A stretch of 64,000 nt of DNA from Methanosarcinales archaeon (GTDB lineage Archaea; Halobacteriota; Methanosarcinia; Methanosarcinales; Methanoperedenaceae), in assembly GCA_905339155.1 (NCBI GenBank), contig CAJPFJ010000028.1:62001-126000 (forward strand), in the 5' to 3' direction. Below the pieces are notes generated by a model, which saw only the letters and a list, made by a program, of their open reading frames with translations, searched no databases and was not told the DNA's origin. Both the position numbers and the translations under genes were made by a program. Below are positions 1 through 7,705 of this stretch, piece by piece; position 1 is the first letter of the stretch; each line of letters starts with the position of its first letter.

Positions 1-91
1 AAACACTTACAAAGAAAGTAACCCTGGTTTATTCAAATGGGGGAACAGAACTGGAGAAGTGTTTGCCATGGGAAAAAGGGGCGGTGAAAAC

Positions 92-475
92 ATGATTTTA
101 GAAGAAATTTTAAAAAATAGGGCAAGTTTTGAAGAAAAGATTAGAAAACTGATAGGCAGACCGGTACTTTTAATAGAGCTTGATATGTTTGCCCTGCCCT
201 GCGGATGTTCGGGTATTACAGCAAATATGAGAGGTCTTGAAGTTGATGATCTTGATGTTTTTGAACCTCAAATCCTGCCATTGGTCAAAGAAATGGCCGA
301 AAGTCTCGGGGTCAAGCCAACGGTTACTTTCGCCCGCCTTGTGCCAGGAAGCTCCATCGTTGCATCGCTTAACTGGCGCACGCTATGCCAGCGATGCTAT
401 CCGGAATTCGCAAGAGGGACGGGGAAAATGCCAAGGCCTGATCTGTATATGCTGCTGTTTGAGAGGCGAAAATAG
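92..475 (+). CDS. Hypothetical protein with paired cysteines
   Basis: I do not recognise this family. The frame is open upstream to a GTG at 59, but the ATG at 92 is preceded by GGTGA at 83-87 and is the better start, giving about 127 residues. Two cysteine pairs stand out, a CGC motif near the middle and CQRC near the C-terminus, together with two long hydrophobic-acidic helices. The cysteines could bind a metal, which is inference. The gene stands alone, followed by a minus-strand gene. A soluble cytoplasmic location is likely because no signal or membrane segment is visible. Confidence 0.6.
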   Translation: MILEEILKNRASFEEKIRKLIGRPVLLIELDMFALPCGCSGITANMRGLEVDDLDVFEPQILPLVKEMAESLGVKPTVTFARLVPGSSIVASLNWRTLCQRCYPEFARGTGKMPRPDLYMLLFERRK

Positions 476-503
476 TATTTTTCCGGTTCCTGAAATTTTT
501 CTC

Positions 504-746
504 CTAATTCTCTTTGGAATTGGAATATTCTCTTACTACTTTTATTGATGTTTGAAAAGATATTTCAGATGATAATCTTGCTACAATAAATGTGAGAACG
601 GCCATCACAATACCAAGTGTTGTATCGTTTTTTCCGAAAGATACACCTACAAGAACCAATAAAATGTTATAGGTCCCCCCGACGATATGCTGGATATTCT
701 GAAGTCCTCTTGAGTTATCAGGTAACTTTGTTTTTTTTGCATTCAT
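504..746 (-). CDS. Small membrane protein, unknown function
   Basis: An 80-residue protein with a hydrophobic centre (about residues 22-55) that could form two membrane-spanning helices, with a charged N-terminus and a C-terminal tail rich in serine and lysine. No family is recognised. It is encoded just downstream of, and on the same strand as, the small zinc-ribbon ORF at 814-945, so the two may be co-transcribed. Coding status rests on the intact frame and plausible membrane topology only. Confidence 0.5.
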   Translation of the reverse strand: MNAKKTKLPDNSRGLQNIQHIVGGTYNILLVLVGVSFGKNDTTLGIVMAVLTFIVARLSSEISFQTSIKVVREYSNSKEN

Positions 747-813
747 ATTGATCTCTTTTATTTGCCTTTAATATTGATGACGAAAAAGTATATGGGAACA
801 ATGATATCTATTG

Positions 814-945
814 CTATAACAGGAGAGTAGTAACAGGTGCATATACTCCATTTCCGCATTCAGAACACATTTTTCTCTTTGAAGAATCACTCTTAATATG
901 GTGTCCGCATACCAAACATTCATATTCGATCATTTCTTTTATCAT
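814..945 (-). CDS. Tiny zinc-ribbon (rubrerythrin-like) protein
   Basis: A 43-residue frame with two CxxC knuckles, CLVC at residues 10-13 and CSEC at 27-30, spaced as in rubredoxin/rubrerythrin-like zinc ribbons. Each knuckle is followed by glycine, which is typical. Such tiny proteins are common in Methanosarcinales and are often missed for their length. The likely role is metal (Zn or Fe) binding; the partner is unknown. The frame ends in a TAG at 814-816. It overlaps only the dubious upstream extension of the divergent GDT1 gene. Confidence 0.6.
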   Translation of the reverse strand: MIKEMIEYECLVCGHHIKSDSSKRKMCSECGNGVYAPVTTLLL

Positions 946-1104
946 AATAATTACCATAATGATGTCATTGGATATAAGCATTATTATTCGCGCATTAAGA
1001 GAAAAAAATCAATGAATGCAAAAATATTTAGTAGTTCACTGCGAATAGCGGCAAGAAGAAGTTTAAAAAATATGATCAAAACGTATATGATAAGAGATAT
1101 AATC

Positions 1105-1665
1105 ATGGACCTTACACCCCTTTTAACAACATTTGGCCTTATCGCTCTGGCTGAACTTGGCGATAAAACTCAACTCACAGTGATAGCTCTGTCGGCAAGA
1201 TATGACAGGAAGAAGATTTTTGCAGGCGTCCTACTTGCTTTTATTGTTGTAACGGGGCTGGGCGTTCTTGTCGGGGAAGGACTATTGCGATTGATCCCGG
1301 AAAATATTATCAAGATGATCGCCGGTTTCATGTTCATTGTTTTTGGGATAATGATGCTAAGATCAAAGGAAGATTGCGAAGAGGCCAATAATTCTCCAGT
1401 GATCAACCCTTTTATTTCCACTTTCAGCATGATAGCCCTTGCCGAGATGGGAGATAAAACCCAGCTTTCGGCTATCACACTCTCGGCGAAATACAATTCA
1501 CCTTATCTGGTTTTTACAGGCGCGGTCATTGCTCTTGCGGTAATTAGCCTTCTGGGGATACTTGCCGGTAAAAAACTATGCGAAATAGTGCCGCTATCAA
1601 AAATAAAGCTGGGCGCAGGTGCGTTGTTTATCCTGTTCGGGATAATGTTTATAGCAGGATTTTAG
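1105..1665 (+). CDS. GDT1/TMEM165 (UPF0016) family cation transporter
   Basis: A 186-residue integral membrane protein with the family's two signature motifs E-x-G-D-K-T, at residues 17-22 and 114-119, each at the start of a homologous three-helix repeat. The family (yeast Gdt1, human TMEM165, bacterial MneA) moves Mn2+ or Ca2+ across membranes, so a role in Mn/Ca export or homeostasis is expected. The frame is open back to 898, but that region is basic and AT-rich, overlaps a convincing minus-strand zinc-ribbon gene, and lacks family features. The ATG at 1105 starts right at the first repeat. Confidence 0.88.
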   Translation: MDLTPLLTTFGLIALAELGDKTQLTVIALSARYDRKKIFAGVLLAFIVVTGLGVLVGEGLLRLIPENIIKMIAGFMFIVFGIMMLRSKEDCEEANNSPVINPFISTFSMIALAEMGDKTQLSAITLSAKYNSPYLVFTGAVIALAVISLLGILAGKKLCEIVPLSKIKLGAGALFILFGIMFIAGF

Positions 1666-1688
1666 AAAAAAAGAAAAATGAATGCGGG

Positions 1689-2303
1689 TCAGAAACCCAG
1701 CTTTTCATTTACGAAAATTAAATTTATCTTTCTGTTCTCATTTATTTCCCTTTCAAAGATCAGGTATTTCCCGATCGTAGTGCCCGAATAACCAATGCTT
1801 TTCATTCGTTTATCTTCGAGAGGAAAGCAATATTCACGAATACGTTTGAATCCTTCTTCCAGTGTGGGTACGATCTTTTGGGTTCCCACGATCCAGATAA
1901 CATTGTCCGAAGAGAATGCATATGAAGGAAGAGAGCTGCCTGTCGCATTCACGATCAATACTTCACCGGTTTGTGCAACTGCATGAACACTTCCAAGGAA
2001 GTATTCGGAGGTTATGCTTTTCTTACGAAACTCCATTTGTTTAACAGGATCTTTTTCCGAAAGGATCCGGTCTTTCAGATTTTTCCAGGGGTGTTTCCCT
2101 GATTTAAGCAGGTCCGTTAAACCGATTTGATCAAGTGTTGTTGAGCCGCCGGTCATTACCTCTTTCCCCGGTGGTATCAGAGCATTAATTTTCCGAAGGG
2201 CTTCTTCTTTAGTGTTTACAAGCTCGGCATTGACATTACGTGCTTTCAAGGCTTCCATTGATCTTTTGATTACTTCTTGTGATGCTAATGTATCATATTT
2301 CAT
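1689..2303 (-). CDS. LUD-domain protein (LutC/YkgG family)
   Basis: A 204-residue protein matching the LUD (DUF162) fold: an N-terminal helix pair, a glycine-rich segment GGSTTLDQIGL near residues 52-62 and a late hydrophobic strand VIWIVGTQKIVP. Family members include LutC of lactate-utilisation complexes and stand-alone proteins of unknown role. No lutA/lutB partners are next to it, so a lactate function should not be assumed. The ATG at 2303 has GGGAGAT just upstream. It is transcribed divergently from the aIF1A operon. Confidence 0.8.
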   Translation of the reverse strand: MKYDTLASQEVIKRSMEALKARNVNAELVNTKEEALRKINALIPPGKEVMTGGSTTLDQIGLTDLLKSGKHPWKNLKDRILSEKDPVKQMEFRKKSITSEYFLGSVHAVAQTGEVLIVNATGSSLPSYAFSSDNVIWIVGTQKIVPTLEEGFKRIREYCFPLEDKRMKSIGYSGTTIGKYLIFEREINENRKINLIFVNEKLGF

Positions 2304-2365
2304 AGATATCTCCCGGACAAATAAAGAAGTTCAACTATATATAAATAGATAATGTTAAAATTTTA

Positions 2366-2373
2366 TTTAAATA
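2366..2373 (+). promoter_or_regulatory. TATA-like box of the aIF1A operon
   Basis: TTTAAATA within an AT-only stretch. An archaeal start site would fall about 25 bases downstream near 2395, giving a leader of roughly 50 bases before the putative aIF1A start. Inferred from composition and spacing only. Confidence 0.45.
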
Positions 2374-2502
2374 TTTTTTATATTATATTGTCAGTAACCT
2401 TTACATACAGTCAAGACAATTAAAGGGTATGTATGAAGAGGTGTTAAACTGAATAGGAGAGACAATAACAGCCAGCAACCGGAAGAATTTACAAGAGTTA
2501 GA

Positions 2503-2763
2503 GTGCCGCAAAAAAAAGCGGGCGAAGTGCTGGGCACTGTTGAAAGTCTATTGGGGGCAAATAAGCTGCGTGTCAGGTGTATGGATGGTGTCGTACGACT
2601 TACCCGCATTCCGGGCAAAATGAAAAAAAGTACCTGGATACGAGAAGGGGATGTTGTTATAGTTGTGCCCTGGTCTTTCCAGAATGAAAAAGCGGATATC
2701 ATCTGGAAATACAGCGGACCCCAGGTAAACTGGCTTGAAAGGAAAGGATTTTTGAAAAGTTAA
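2503..2763 (+). CDS. eif1A: Translation initiation factor aIF1A
   Basis: An archaeal eIF1A homologue (S1-like OB fold) that promotes ribosome scanning and subunit joining. Family features are the strand block [11 protein letters not shown], the IPGKMKK basic loop, [13 protein letters not shown] and a C-terminal WLERKGF. The listed GTG at 2503 is conservative. The same frame is open back to 2437 and codes for family-like residues (PEEFTRVRV) upstream of this GTG, so the true N-terminus lies further up. No ATG, GTG or TTG exists there. A CTG at 2449 sits 5 bases after GAGGTG (2438-2443) and would give 104 residues. rio1 and the KH protein follow. Confidence 0.92.
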   Translation: MPQKKAGEVLGTVESLLGANKLRVRCMDGVVRLTRIPGKMKKSTWIREGDVVIVVPWSFQNEKADIIWKYSGPQVNWLERKGFLKS

Positions 2764-2771
2764 TTAACTAT

Positions 2772-3572
2772 ATGGCCAGTGATAAGACGCTTTCCCGTAT
2801 GGATGAGAAAGTCGATGAATTCCGCATGCGTTTAAAGGATTCCGACCTGAAACAGGTATTTGACGATGTTTTTGACACAGCCACTTTGATGGCTCTCTAT
2901 GACCTTTCAAAAAAAGGCTATATTGATGCTCTTGGGGGTTGTTTCAGTACTGGCAAAGAAGCAAATCTTTTTCACGCTGTAGCAAAAAAAGATGATATCT
3001 CAGAAGTCGCAGTAAAAATTTACATGATCTCTACTGCTAATTTTAATTCCATGAAAGACTACATTTTGGGAGACCCCCGGTTCCAGGGGATCAGGCATGC
3101 AAGAAAAGATATCATTCTTGCATGGACAAAAAAAGAATTCAAGAATTTAAAACGTGCACAAGAGGCTGGTGTAAGGGTGCCAAAACCCTATATTACACAG
3201 AGGAACATACTATTAATGGAATTTATAGGGAAAGACGGTGTTCCGATGCCCCAACTGAAAGATGTCAGACTGACAACAGCGGAAGCATCACATATTTTTA
3301 ACTTACTGGTCGATTATATGAACCGGTTATACTCCAGGGCAAAACTTGTTCATGCAGATCTTAGCGAATACAATATATTGGTCGATATGAATAAGATGGA
3401 ACCTGTGATAATTGATATGGGCCAGTCTGTCCTGACCAGTCATTTCAATGCAGAAACTTACCTGCGGCGCGATGTTGCAAATATCGCACGCTTTTTCGGC
3501 AAATTGAACATTCCGGCAGATGAAAATAATATGATTTCGATTATCAAAAGGAACATAGAGGAGGATAAATGA
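2772..3572 (+). CDS. rio1: RIO1-type serine protein kinase
   Basis: An atypical kinase/ATPase used in maturation of the small ribosomal subunit. The RIO1 signature is complete: nucleotide loop STGKEANLF at residues 59-67, the ATP-binding lysine in VKIY (K82), catalytic loop HADLSEYN at 194-201 with D196, and metal-binding IDMGQ at 214-218. At 266 residues it has the usual archaeal length. It lies 9 bases after aIF1A and overlaps the KH gene by 4 bases, the conserved archaeal aIF1A-rio1-KH operon, which supports co-expression with translation. Confidence 0.95.
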   Translation: MASDKTLSRMDEKVDEFRMRLKDSDLKQVFDDVFDTATLMALYDLSKKGYIDALGGCFSTGKEANLFHAVAKKDDISEVAVKIYMISTANFNSMKDYILGDPRFQGIRHARKDIILAWTKKEFKNLKRAQEAGVRVPKPYITQRNILLMEFIGKDGVPMPQLKDVRLTTAEASHIFNLLVDYMNRLYSRAKLVHADLSEYNILVDMNKMEPVIIDMGQSVLTSHFNAETYLRRDVANIARFFGKLNIPADENNMISIIKRNIEEDK

Positions 3573-4105
3573 CAGAGCATATTAAAATACCGCTTGAAAG
3601 AGTAGCGGTCCTGGTTGGCCCGAAAGGCAATATAAAAGAACTCATTGAAAAAAAATCAACCGCAATGTTAAATATTGATAGCGAGAGCGGGGATGTGGAA
3701 ATTTCAAACCCGACTGACCCGCTTATGGGAATGCGCGCAAAGGAAGTCGTACAGGCAATAGCAAGGGGATTCAGTCCTGAAAAGGCTTTGAAATTGTTTG
3801 ACCATGACCTTATTATGTTTGAAACTATAGATCTCTCAAATATTGCAAGGACAGAAAAAGACCTCATGAGGATAAGGGGTAGACTCATCGGGAAGGATGG
3901 AAAGACAAGGGAGATATTTGAAACCCTTACTGGCGCGTATATCTCAGTTTATGGGAAAACAGTAAGCCTGATAGGGTACCCGGAGCAGAATACAGTAGCA
4001 AGAACTGGTATCAATATGCTTCTTGAAGGTTCAGCCCATGGCCCGGTTTATTCATTCCTTGAGAAGAAGAAGAGCGATTTAAAGAGAGCAGAATTGGGAT
4101 TATAG
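3569..4105 (+). CDS. KH-domain RNA-binding protein (Krr1/Dim2-like)
   Basis: 178 residues carrying two KH-type modules: an N-terminal one with the loop VGPKGNIKELIE (about residues 16-27) and a C-terminal one with LIGKDGKTREIFE (about 105-117). The family corresponds to eukaryotic Pno1/Dim2, which binds the 3' end of small-subunit rRNA during maturation. It overlaps rio1 by an ATGA, so translation is probably coupled. The pairing with RIO1 mirrors the eukaryotic Dim2-Rio partnership (established for the families). Confidence 0.9.
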   Translation: MTEHIKIPLERVAVLVGPKGNIKELIEKKSTAMLNIDSESGDVEISNPTDPLMGMRAKEVVQAIARGFSPEKALKLFDHDLIMFETIDLSNIARTEKDLMRIRGRLIGKDGKTREIFETLTGAYISVYGKTVSLIGYPEQNTVARTGINMLLEGSAHGPVYSFLEKKKSDLKRAELGL

Positions 4106-4183
4106 GATTTCATACATCCTTTATTATTTTTCATATCGAAAGATTAAAATAATACCGAAGCATAATATATTTCAGGAGTAAAT

Positions 4184-4558
4184 ATGAAAGCCCTTAAGAT
4201 CAAACAGCTTGATGAAAAAGACGAAGAGATCGCAGATATACTTATTTCCCTTGGAATGAGCCGAAATGTCGCAATGAGCCTTACCTATCTTCAGAATATG
4301 AATTCTGCAACATCGGTAGACCTCGAAAGAGTAGCCAGGTTACGCCAGCCGGAAGTCAGTATTGCCATGAGACAGTTAAAAGAACGCGACTGGATAGATG
4401 AACGGGAAGAGAAGACGCCGGGAAAAGGAAGACCATATAAGATATATTCGCTTAAAGTTGGTTTTAAGGATATTGTTGCCCAGCTTGAAAAACACCAGAA
4501 AAAAACTGTTGATGAAGCAAAGGCCAACCTTGAGCGATTGAAAAAATTGGGGAAATAG
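4184..4558 (+). CDS. Winged-helix transcriptional regulator
   Basis: A 124-residue protein with a helix-turn-helix in the middle (about residues 45-66, SATSVDLERVARLRQPEVSI region) followed by a basic wing with GKGRPYKIYSL, and a C-terminal coiled helix. The layout resembles TrmB/MarR-like archaeal regulators with a short dimerisation helix. Regulators of this general type are frequent in Methanosarcinales; the target is unknown. It has its own short leader (about 78 bases after the KH gene) and is followed by a hairpin terminator. Confidence 0.75.
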   Translation: MKALKIKQLDEKDEEIADILISLGMSRNVAMSLTYLQNMNSATSVDLERVARLRQPEVSIAMRQLKERDWIDEREEKTPGKGRPYKIYSLKVGFKDIVAQLEKHQKKTVDEAKANLERLKKLGK

Positions 4559-4579
4559 AAAGTTTGAACTGCTGATTGT

Positions 4580-4614
4580 AGGTTGCTTTTAGCAACCTGC
4601 GCAATGATTTTTTT
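4580..4614 (+). terminator. Hairpin terminator after the regulator
   Basis: Perfect 7-bp stem AGGTTGC/GCAACCT (4580-4586 with 4592-4598) with a 5-base loop, followed at 4608-4614 by a run of seven T. It begins 22 bases after the regulator's stop codon. Confidence 0.6.
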
Positions 4615-4963
4615 ATTATTTATCAATGTCGTTCCACAAGTACGATATTGGTGCAAACCTTCTGTTCAATTTTAAACACATTCAATTATTATTAAAATAC
4701 AGTTCCTTTAATCTTGGATCATAATCTTCAGGAATTACTGTCTGAATAATTGTATATGAGCATGGAAAGTTATATGTTTTTTGATTGACAAGAGAAAAAC
4801 AGGAGGTTTTATCAAGTATGAGTTACGGTAGATAATAGGCAGGTCAAAAAGAGTTCTTATTTTTATTATTCTTGACATGAGTGGGAAAATAACTCAACTA
4901 GAATTCAAATAAAAATAATTGTAATTAAAGTAGATATAAATAAAATAAAAAAGAGGTAAAAAT
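4615..4963. other. AT-rich intergenic stretch with a possible gene remnant
   Basis: About 350 bases without a clear gene. The minus strand is open from 4822 to a stop at 4682-4684 and reads like a protein tail (PEDYDPRLKELYF), but has no start codon, so it may be a decayed gene end. Near 4930-4945 an AGATATAAATAAA run could be the TATA box of the cytochrome gene with a very short leader. Confidence 0.35.
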
Positions 4964-7561
4964 ATGAATAATAAATTGAAAATTGGGCTTCTGCTATTAG
5001 TAGTAGCTCTTGTAGCAGTGCCGGAAGTATCGGCAAATCCAGGGTATTTTAGCGCCCTAACAACCGTATATGGAAATGTTGGCACTTCCTGCAGTTCGTG
5101 CCATACTACTGCCCCCAGCTTGAATGCCTATGGGACTTCATTTGCAGCTATAGCCACCCATATTTCAGATCCAACAGGAGCTTTGAATACCATAGGAGCC
5201 CCTGATGGTGTGCCTACACCGACAGCAACAGAAACACCAACGGAAACAGCAACACCCACCCCAACACCAGTATTAGATATCATTCCACCTGCGACGACTT
5301 TAAGTGGAGTTACTGAGAACAGTTCTTTTAATAACAGTGTGACAATCACCCTGAATGCTACAGATAATGCTGGAGGGTCTGGAGTCAACGAAACAATTTA
5401 TATGGTTAACGGCGGTGCAACTGTCACATATTCAGCGCCATTCGTTGTTGATACTATAGGTCAGGATAATGTATCATATTGGTCAACAGACAATGCAGGA
5501 AATGTTGAGACTACGCAGATAGTAAACTTTACTATAACATCTGAAGGTGTTACTCCATCAACAAATAATCTTACTTCAGTAAAAGTAGAGACTGCGCCTG
5601 TAATAGATGGTTTAGTAGATTCAATGTGGGATCAAGCGACGCCATTGATGGTTAATTTATCAGGCGGAGCCAATGCTGGTTCACATGTAGTCACTTTGAA
5701 AAGCGTTTATACTGAGGATTCGGTATATTTCCTCGCAACATGGAATGATCTAACAGAAAGTTTAAGACGCATGCCCTGGCAGAAACAGGCTGATGGCACG
5801 TGGAAACAGCTTAAAACACCTGATGCAAAAGAAGGAGGAGAAAATACTTATTACGAAGATAAGTTCTCTCAAATATGGAATAAAAATATTACCGGGTTTG
5901 AAACAAGTGGATGCTCTGCAACATGTCATGCAGGTGAAAATTCTGATATCAAGGACTATGGTAATATGTACACTGCAAATCCTGGAGAAATAGGCGATAT
6001 TTGGCACATGAAAATTGTGCGAACCAATGCAACAGGCTTTGTGGATGATCAATATATAGATTCTACACGCTATAGCAATGATACAGCAGATGCAGGTAGA
6101 CATAGTGATCCGGGGCTTGCGCCATACTATAATAACATAAATGAAAACAATACTGCACCGAATTTCACCTCGGCAGACCAGCCAGCTCCGCCCTATTGGA
6201 TCTTTGACGATCAGAAGCAACCATTCAATGACACATACAATACTAGCGATGAGATTGCAGGTATCATTGTAAGGTCTCCGACTGGAGATAGAGCAGATAT
6301 CATGGGCAAAGCAGTTTATATGGATGGCAAATGGACACTGGAATATGGCAGAAAATTGATTACTGGAAGTGAGTTTGATGTTCAGTTCTCAGATATGGAA
6401 AAGGAATATCTCTTTGGGACAGCAGTCTTCGATAATGCACAGACAAGACACAGCTATGAAAGTGGAGTGAGCAAATTCATCTTTGCGCCATCTGCTAATG
6501 TCACAGATACTATTCCTCCTACCACAACTATAAGTGGAGTTACTGAGGACGGTTCGTTTAATAACAGTGTGACGATCACCCTGAACGCTACAGATAATGC
6601 AGGAGGGTCTGGAGTTAACGAAACAATATATATGGTTAACGGAGGTCCGACTACCACATATTCAGCGCCATTCGTTGTCAATACTATAGGTCAGGATAAT
6701 GTAACATACTGGTCAACGGACAATGCGGGAAATGTTGAACCCCAGAATATGGTAAACTTTACCATTGGAAATGTATCAATAGAAGATACAATCGCCCCTA
6801 CTACAACTATAAGTGGAGTTACTGAGGACGGTTCGTTTAATAACAGTGTGACAATCACCCTGAATGCTACAGATAATGCAGGAGGGTCTGGAGTAAACGA
6901 AACAATATATATGGTTAACGGCGGTGCAACTACCACATATTCAGCGCCATTCGTTGTCGATACTATAGGTCAGGATAATGTAACATACTGGTCAACGGAC
7001 AATGCGGGAAATGTTGAACCCCGGAATATGGTAAACTTTACCATTATACCAGAGGTAAATGCTACTGCAACGCGTGAAATAGGGGGAAAATCTATTTTAC
7101 CAGGAGAATCAACAAATATTACCGTAAGAATCGCTGGCATTACAAAAGCAATTGGCCTCCATGAAATTCCTCCACAAGGATGGAATGTAACAAGAGGATC
7201 AGATAATGCAGATGGTTTCAAGAACAATACAAATGAATGGGTATGGATAAACTCAGACGCCAATAAGACTGTTACTTATACATTGACGGCACCCATGAAC
7301 ATTTCTATTGGAACTTATCAGATCGAAGGAACAATTAGAGATGTAAATGGAACATTGGCCAATGTAGAAGGAGATAATAGTATTAAAATAGATATTCTTG
7401 AAGTCTACAGAAGACTCGGTGACGATCCTGCTGTTGTGGAAACAGGAGATCTATTGAGCGCTTTTGATGACTTCAGAAATAACAGGGCTCCCGCACCATT
7501 TGACCGACCATTGAATACAGAGGAGGTTGCTGAACTGATTAATGAATGGATAACTTCTTAA
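4964..7561 (+). CDS. Secreted multidomain c-type cytochrome, EB_dh-like
   Basis: 865 residues. A signal peptide (cleavage likely after residue 24) exports it to the cell surface. Domains in order: a covalent haem motif CSSCH at 43-47; a Thr/Pro linker (about 83-105); Ig-like repeat 1 (about 107-193); a haem-binding domain like that of ethylbenzene/DMSO dehydrogenase gamma subunits (about 200-512), with CSATCH at 317-322 and the following GDIWHMK and DDQY blocks; Ig-like repeats 2 and 3 (about 515-602 and 608-695); a sandwich domain shared with the next gene; and a C-terminal dockerin-like module. Likely role is extracellular electron transfer or substrate oxidation (inference). Many N-glycosylation sites. 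Confidence 0.85.
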   Translation: MNNKLKIGLLLLVVALVAVPEVSANPGYFSALTTVYGNVGTSCSSCHTTAPSLNAYGTSFAAIATHISDPTGALNTIGAPDGVPTPTATETPTETATPTPTPVLDIIPPATTLSGVTENSSFNNSVTITLNATDNAGGSGVNETIYMVNGGATVTYSAPFVVDTIGQDNVSYWSTDNAGNVETTQIVNFTITSEGVTPSTNNLTSVKVETAPVIDGLVDSMWDQATPLMVNLSGGANAGSHVVTLKSVYTEDSVYFLATWNDLTESLRRMPWQKQADGTWKQLKTPDAKEGGENTYYEDKFSQIWNKNITGFETSGCSATCHAGENSDIKDYGNMYTANPGEIGDIWHMKIVRTNATGFVDDQYIDSTRYSNDTADAGRHSDPGLAPYYNNINENNTAPNFTSADQPAPPYWIFDDQKQPFNDTYNTSDEIAGIIVRSPTGDRADIMGKAVYMDGKWTLEYGRKLITGSEFDVQFSDMEKEYLFGTAVFDNAQTRHSYESGVSKFIFAPSANVTDTIPPTTTISGVTEDGSFNNSVTITLNATDNAGGSGVNETIYMVNGGPTTTYSAPFVVNTIGQDNVTYWSTDNAGNVEPQNMVNFTIGNVSIEDTIAPTTTISGVTEDGSFNNSVTITLNATDNAGGSGVNETIYMVNGGATTTYSAPFVVDTIGQDNVTYWSTDNAGNVEPRNMVNFTIIPEVNATATREIGGKSILPGESTNITVRIAGITKAIGLHEIPPQGWNVTRGSDNADGFKNNTNEWVWINSDANKTVTYTLTAPMNISIGTYQIEGTIRDVNGTLANVEGDNSIKIDILEVYRRLGDDPAVVETGDLLSAFDDFRNNRAPAPFDRPLNTEEVAELINEWITS
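5278..5541 (+). repeat. Ig-like coding repeat, copy 1
   Basis: First copy of an 85-90-residue repeat in the cytochrome gene, with the core TIGQDNVSYWSTDNAGNVE. It differs from the other two copies at several positions and is separated from them by the haem domain. Confidence 0.8.
6509..7046 (+). repeat. Ig-like coding repeats, copies 2 and 3 in tandem
   Basis: Two adjacent copies (about 6509-6769 and 6785-7046) nearly identical at the nucleotide level over the GGAGTTACTGAGGACGGTTC region and the TACTGGTCAACGGACAATGC region. The very high identity, beyond what the protein needs, points to recent duplication or gene conversion. Confidence 0.85.
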
Positions 7562-7626
7562 GTTACAAAAAATTATCCGCTTGAAACAAAATAAGATGAA
7601 ATTAAATTAAAAAATACCACTTTCAT

Positions 7627-7678
7627 GATATTGCTGCATCAATAACAATGCTGGCAACATTGTTATAGCAACAATATC
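7627..7678 (+). terminator. Long imperfect hairpin between two surface-protein genes
   Basis: Inner perfect stem ATAACAATG/CATTGTTAT (7642-7650 with 7658-7666), extended by outer arms GATATTGCT and AGCAACAATATC (7627-7635 and 7667-7678) with a two-base bulge. No strong T-run follows, so it could be a terminator, a processing site or a 5' leader structure of the next gene. Confidence 0.45.
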
Positions 7679-7705
7679 GTGAACATTTTTGTGGGAGAAT
7701 AGAAC

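Noticed and set aside
898-1104. Extended N-terminus for the GDT1-type transporter
   Set aside because: Unlike the family, basic and AT-rich, and overlapping an opposite-strand zinc-ribbon gene.
4682-4822. Minus-strand open frame ending in PEDYDPRLKELYF
   Set aside because: No start codon and only about 46 codons; it may be a gene end that has decayed. Mentioned under the intergenic entry only.
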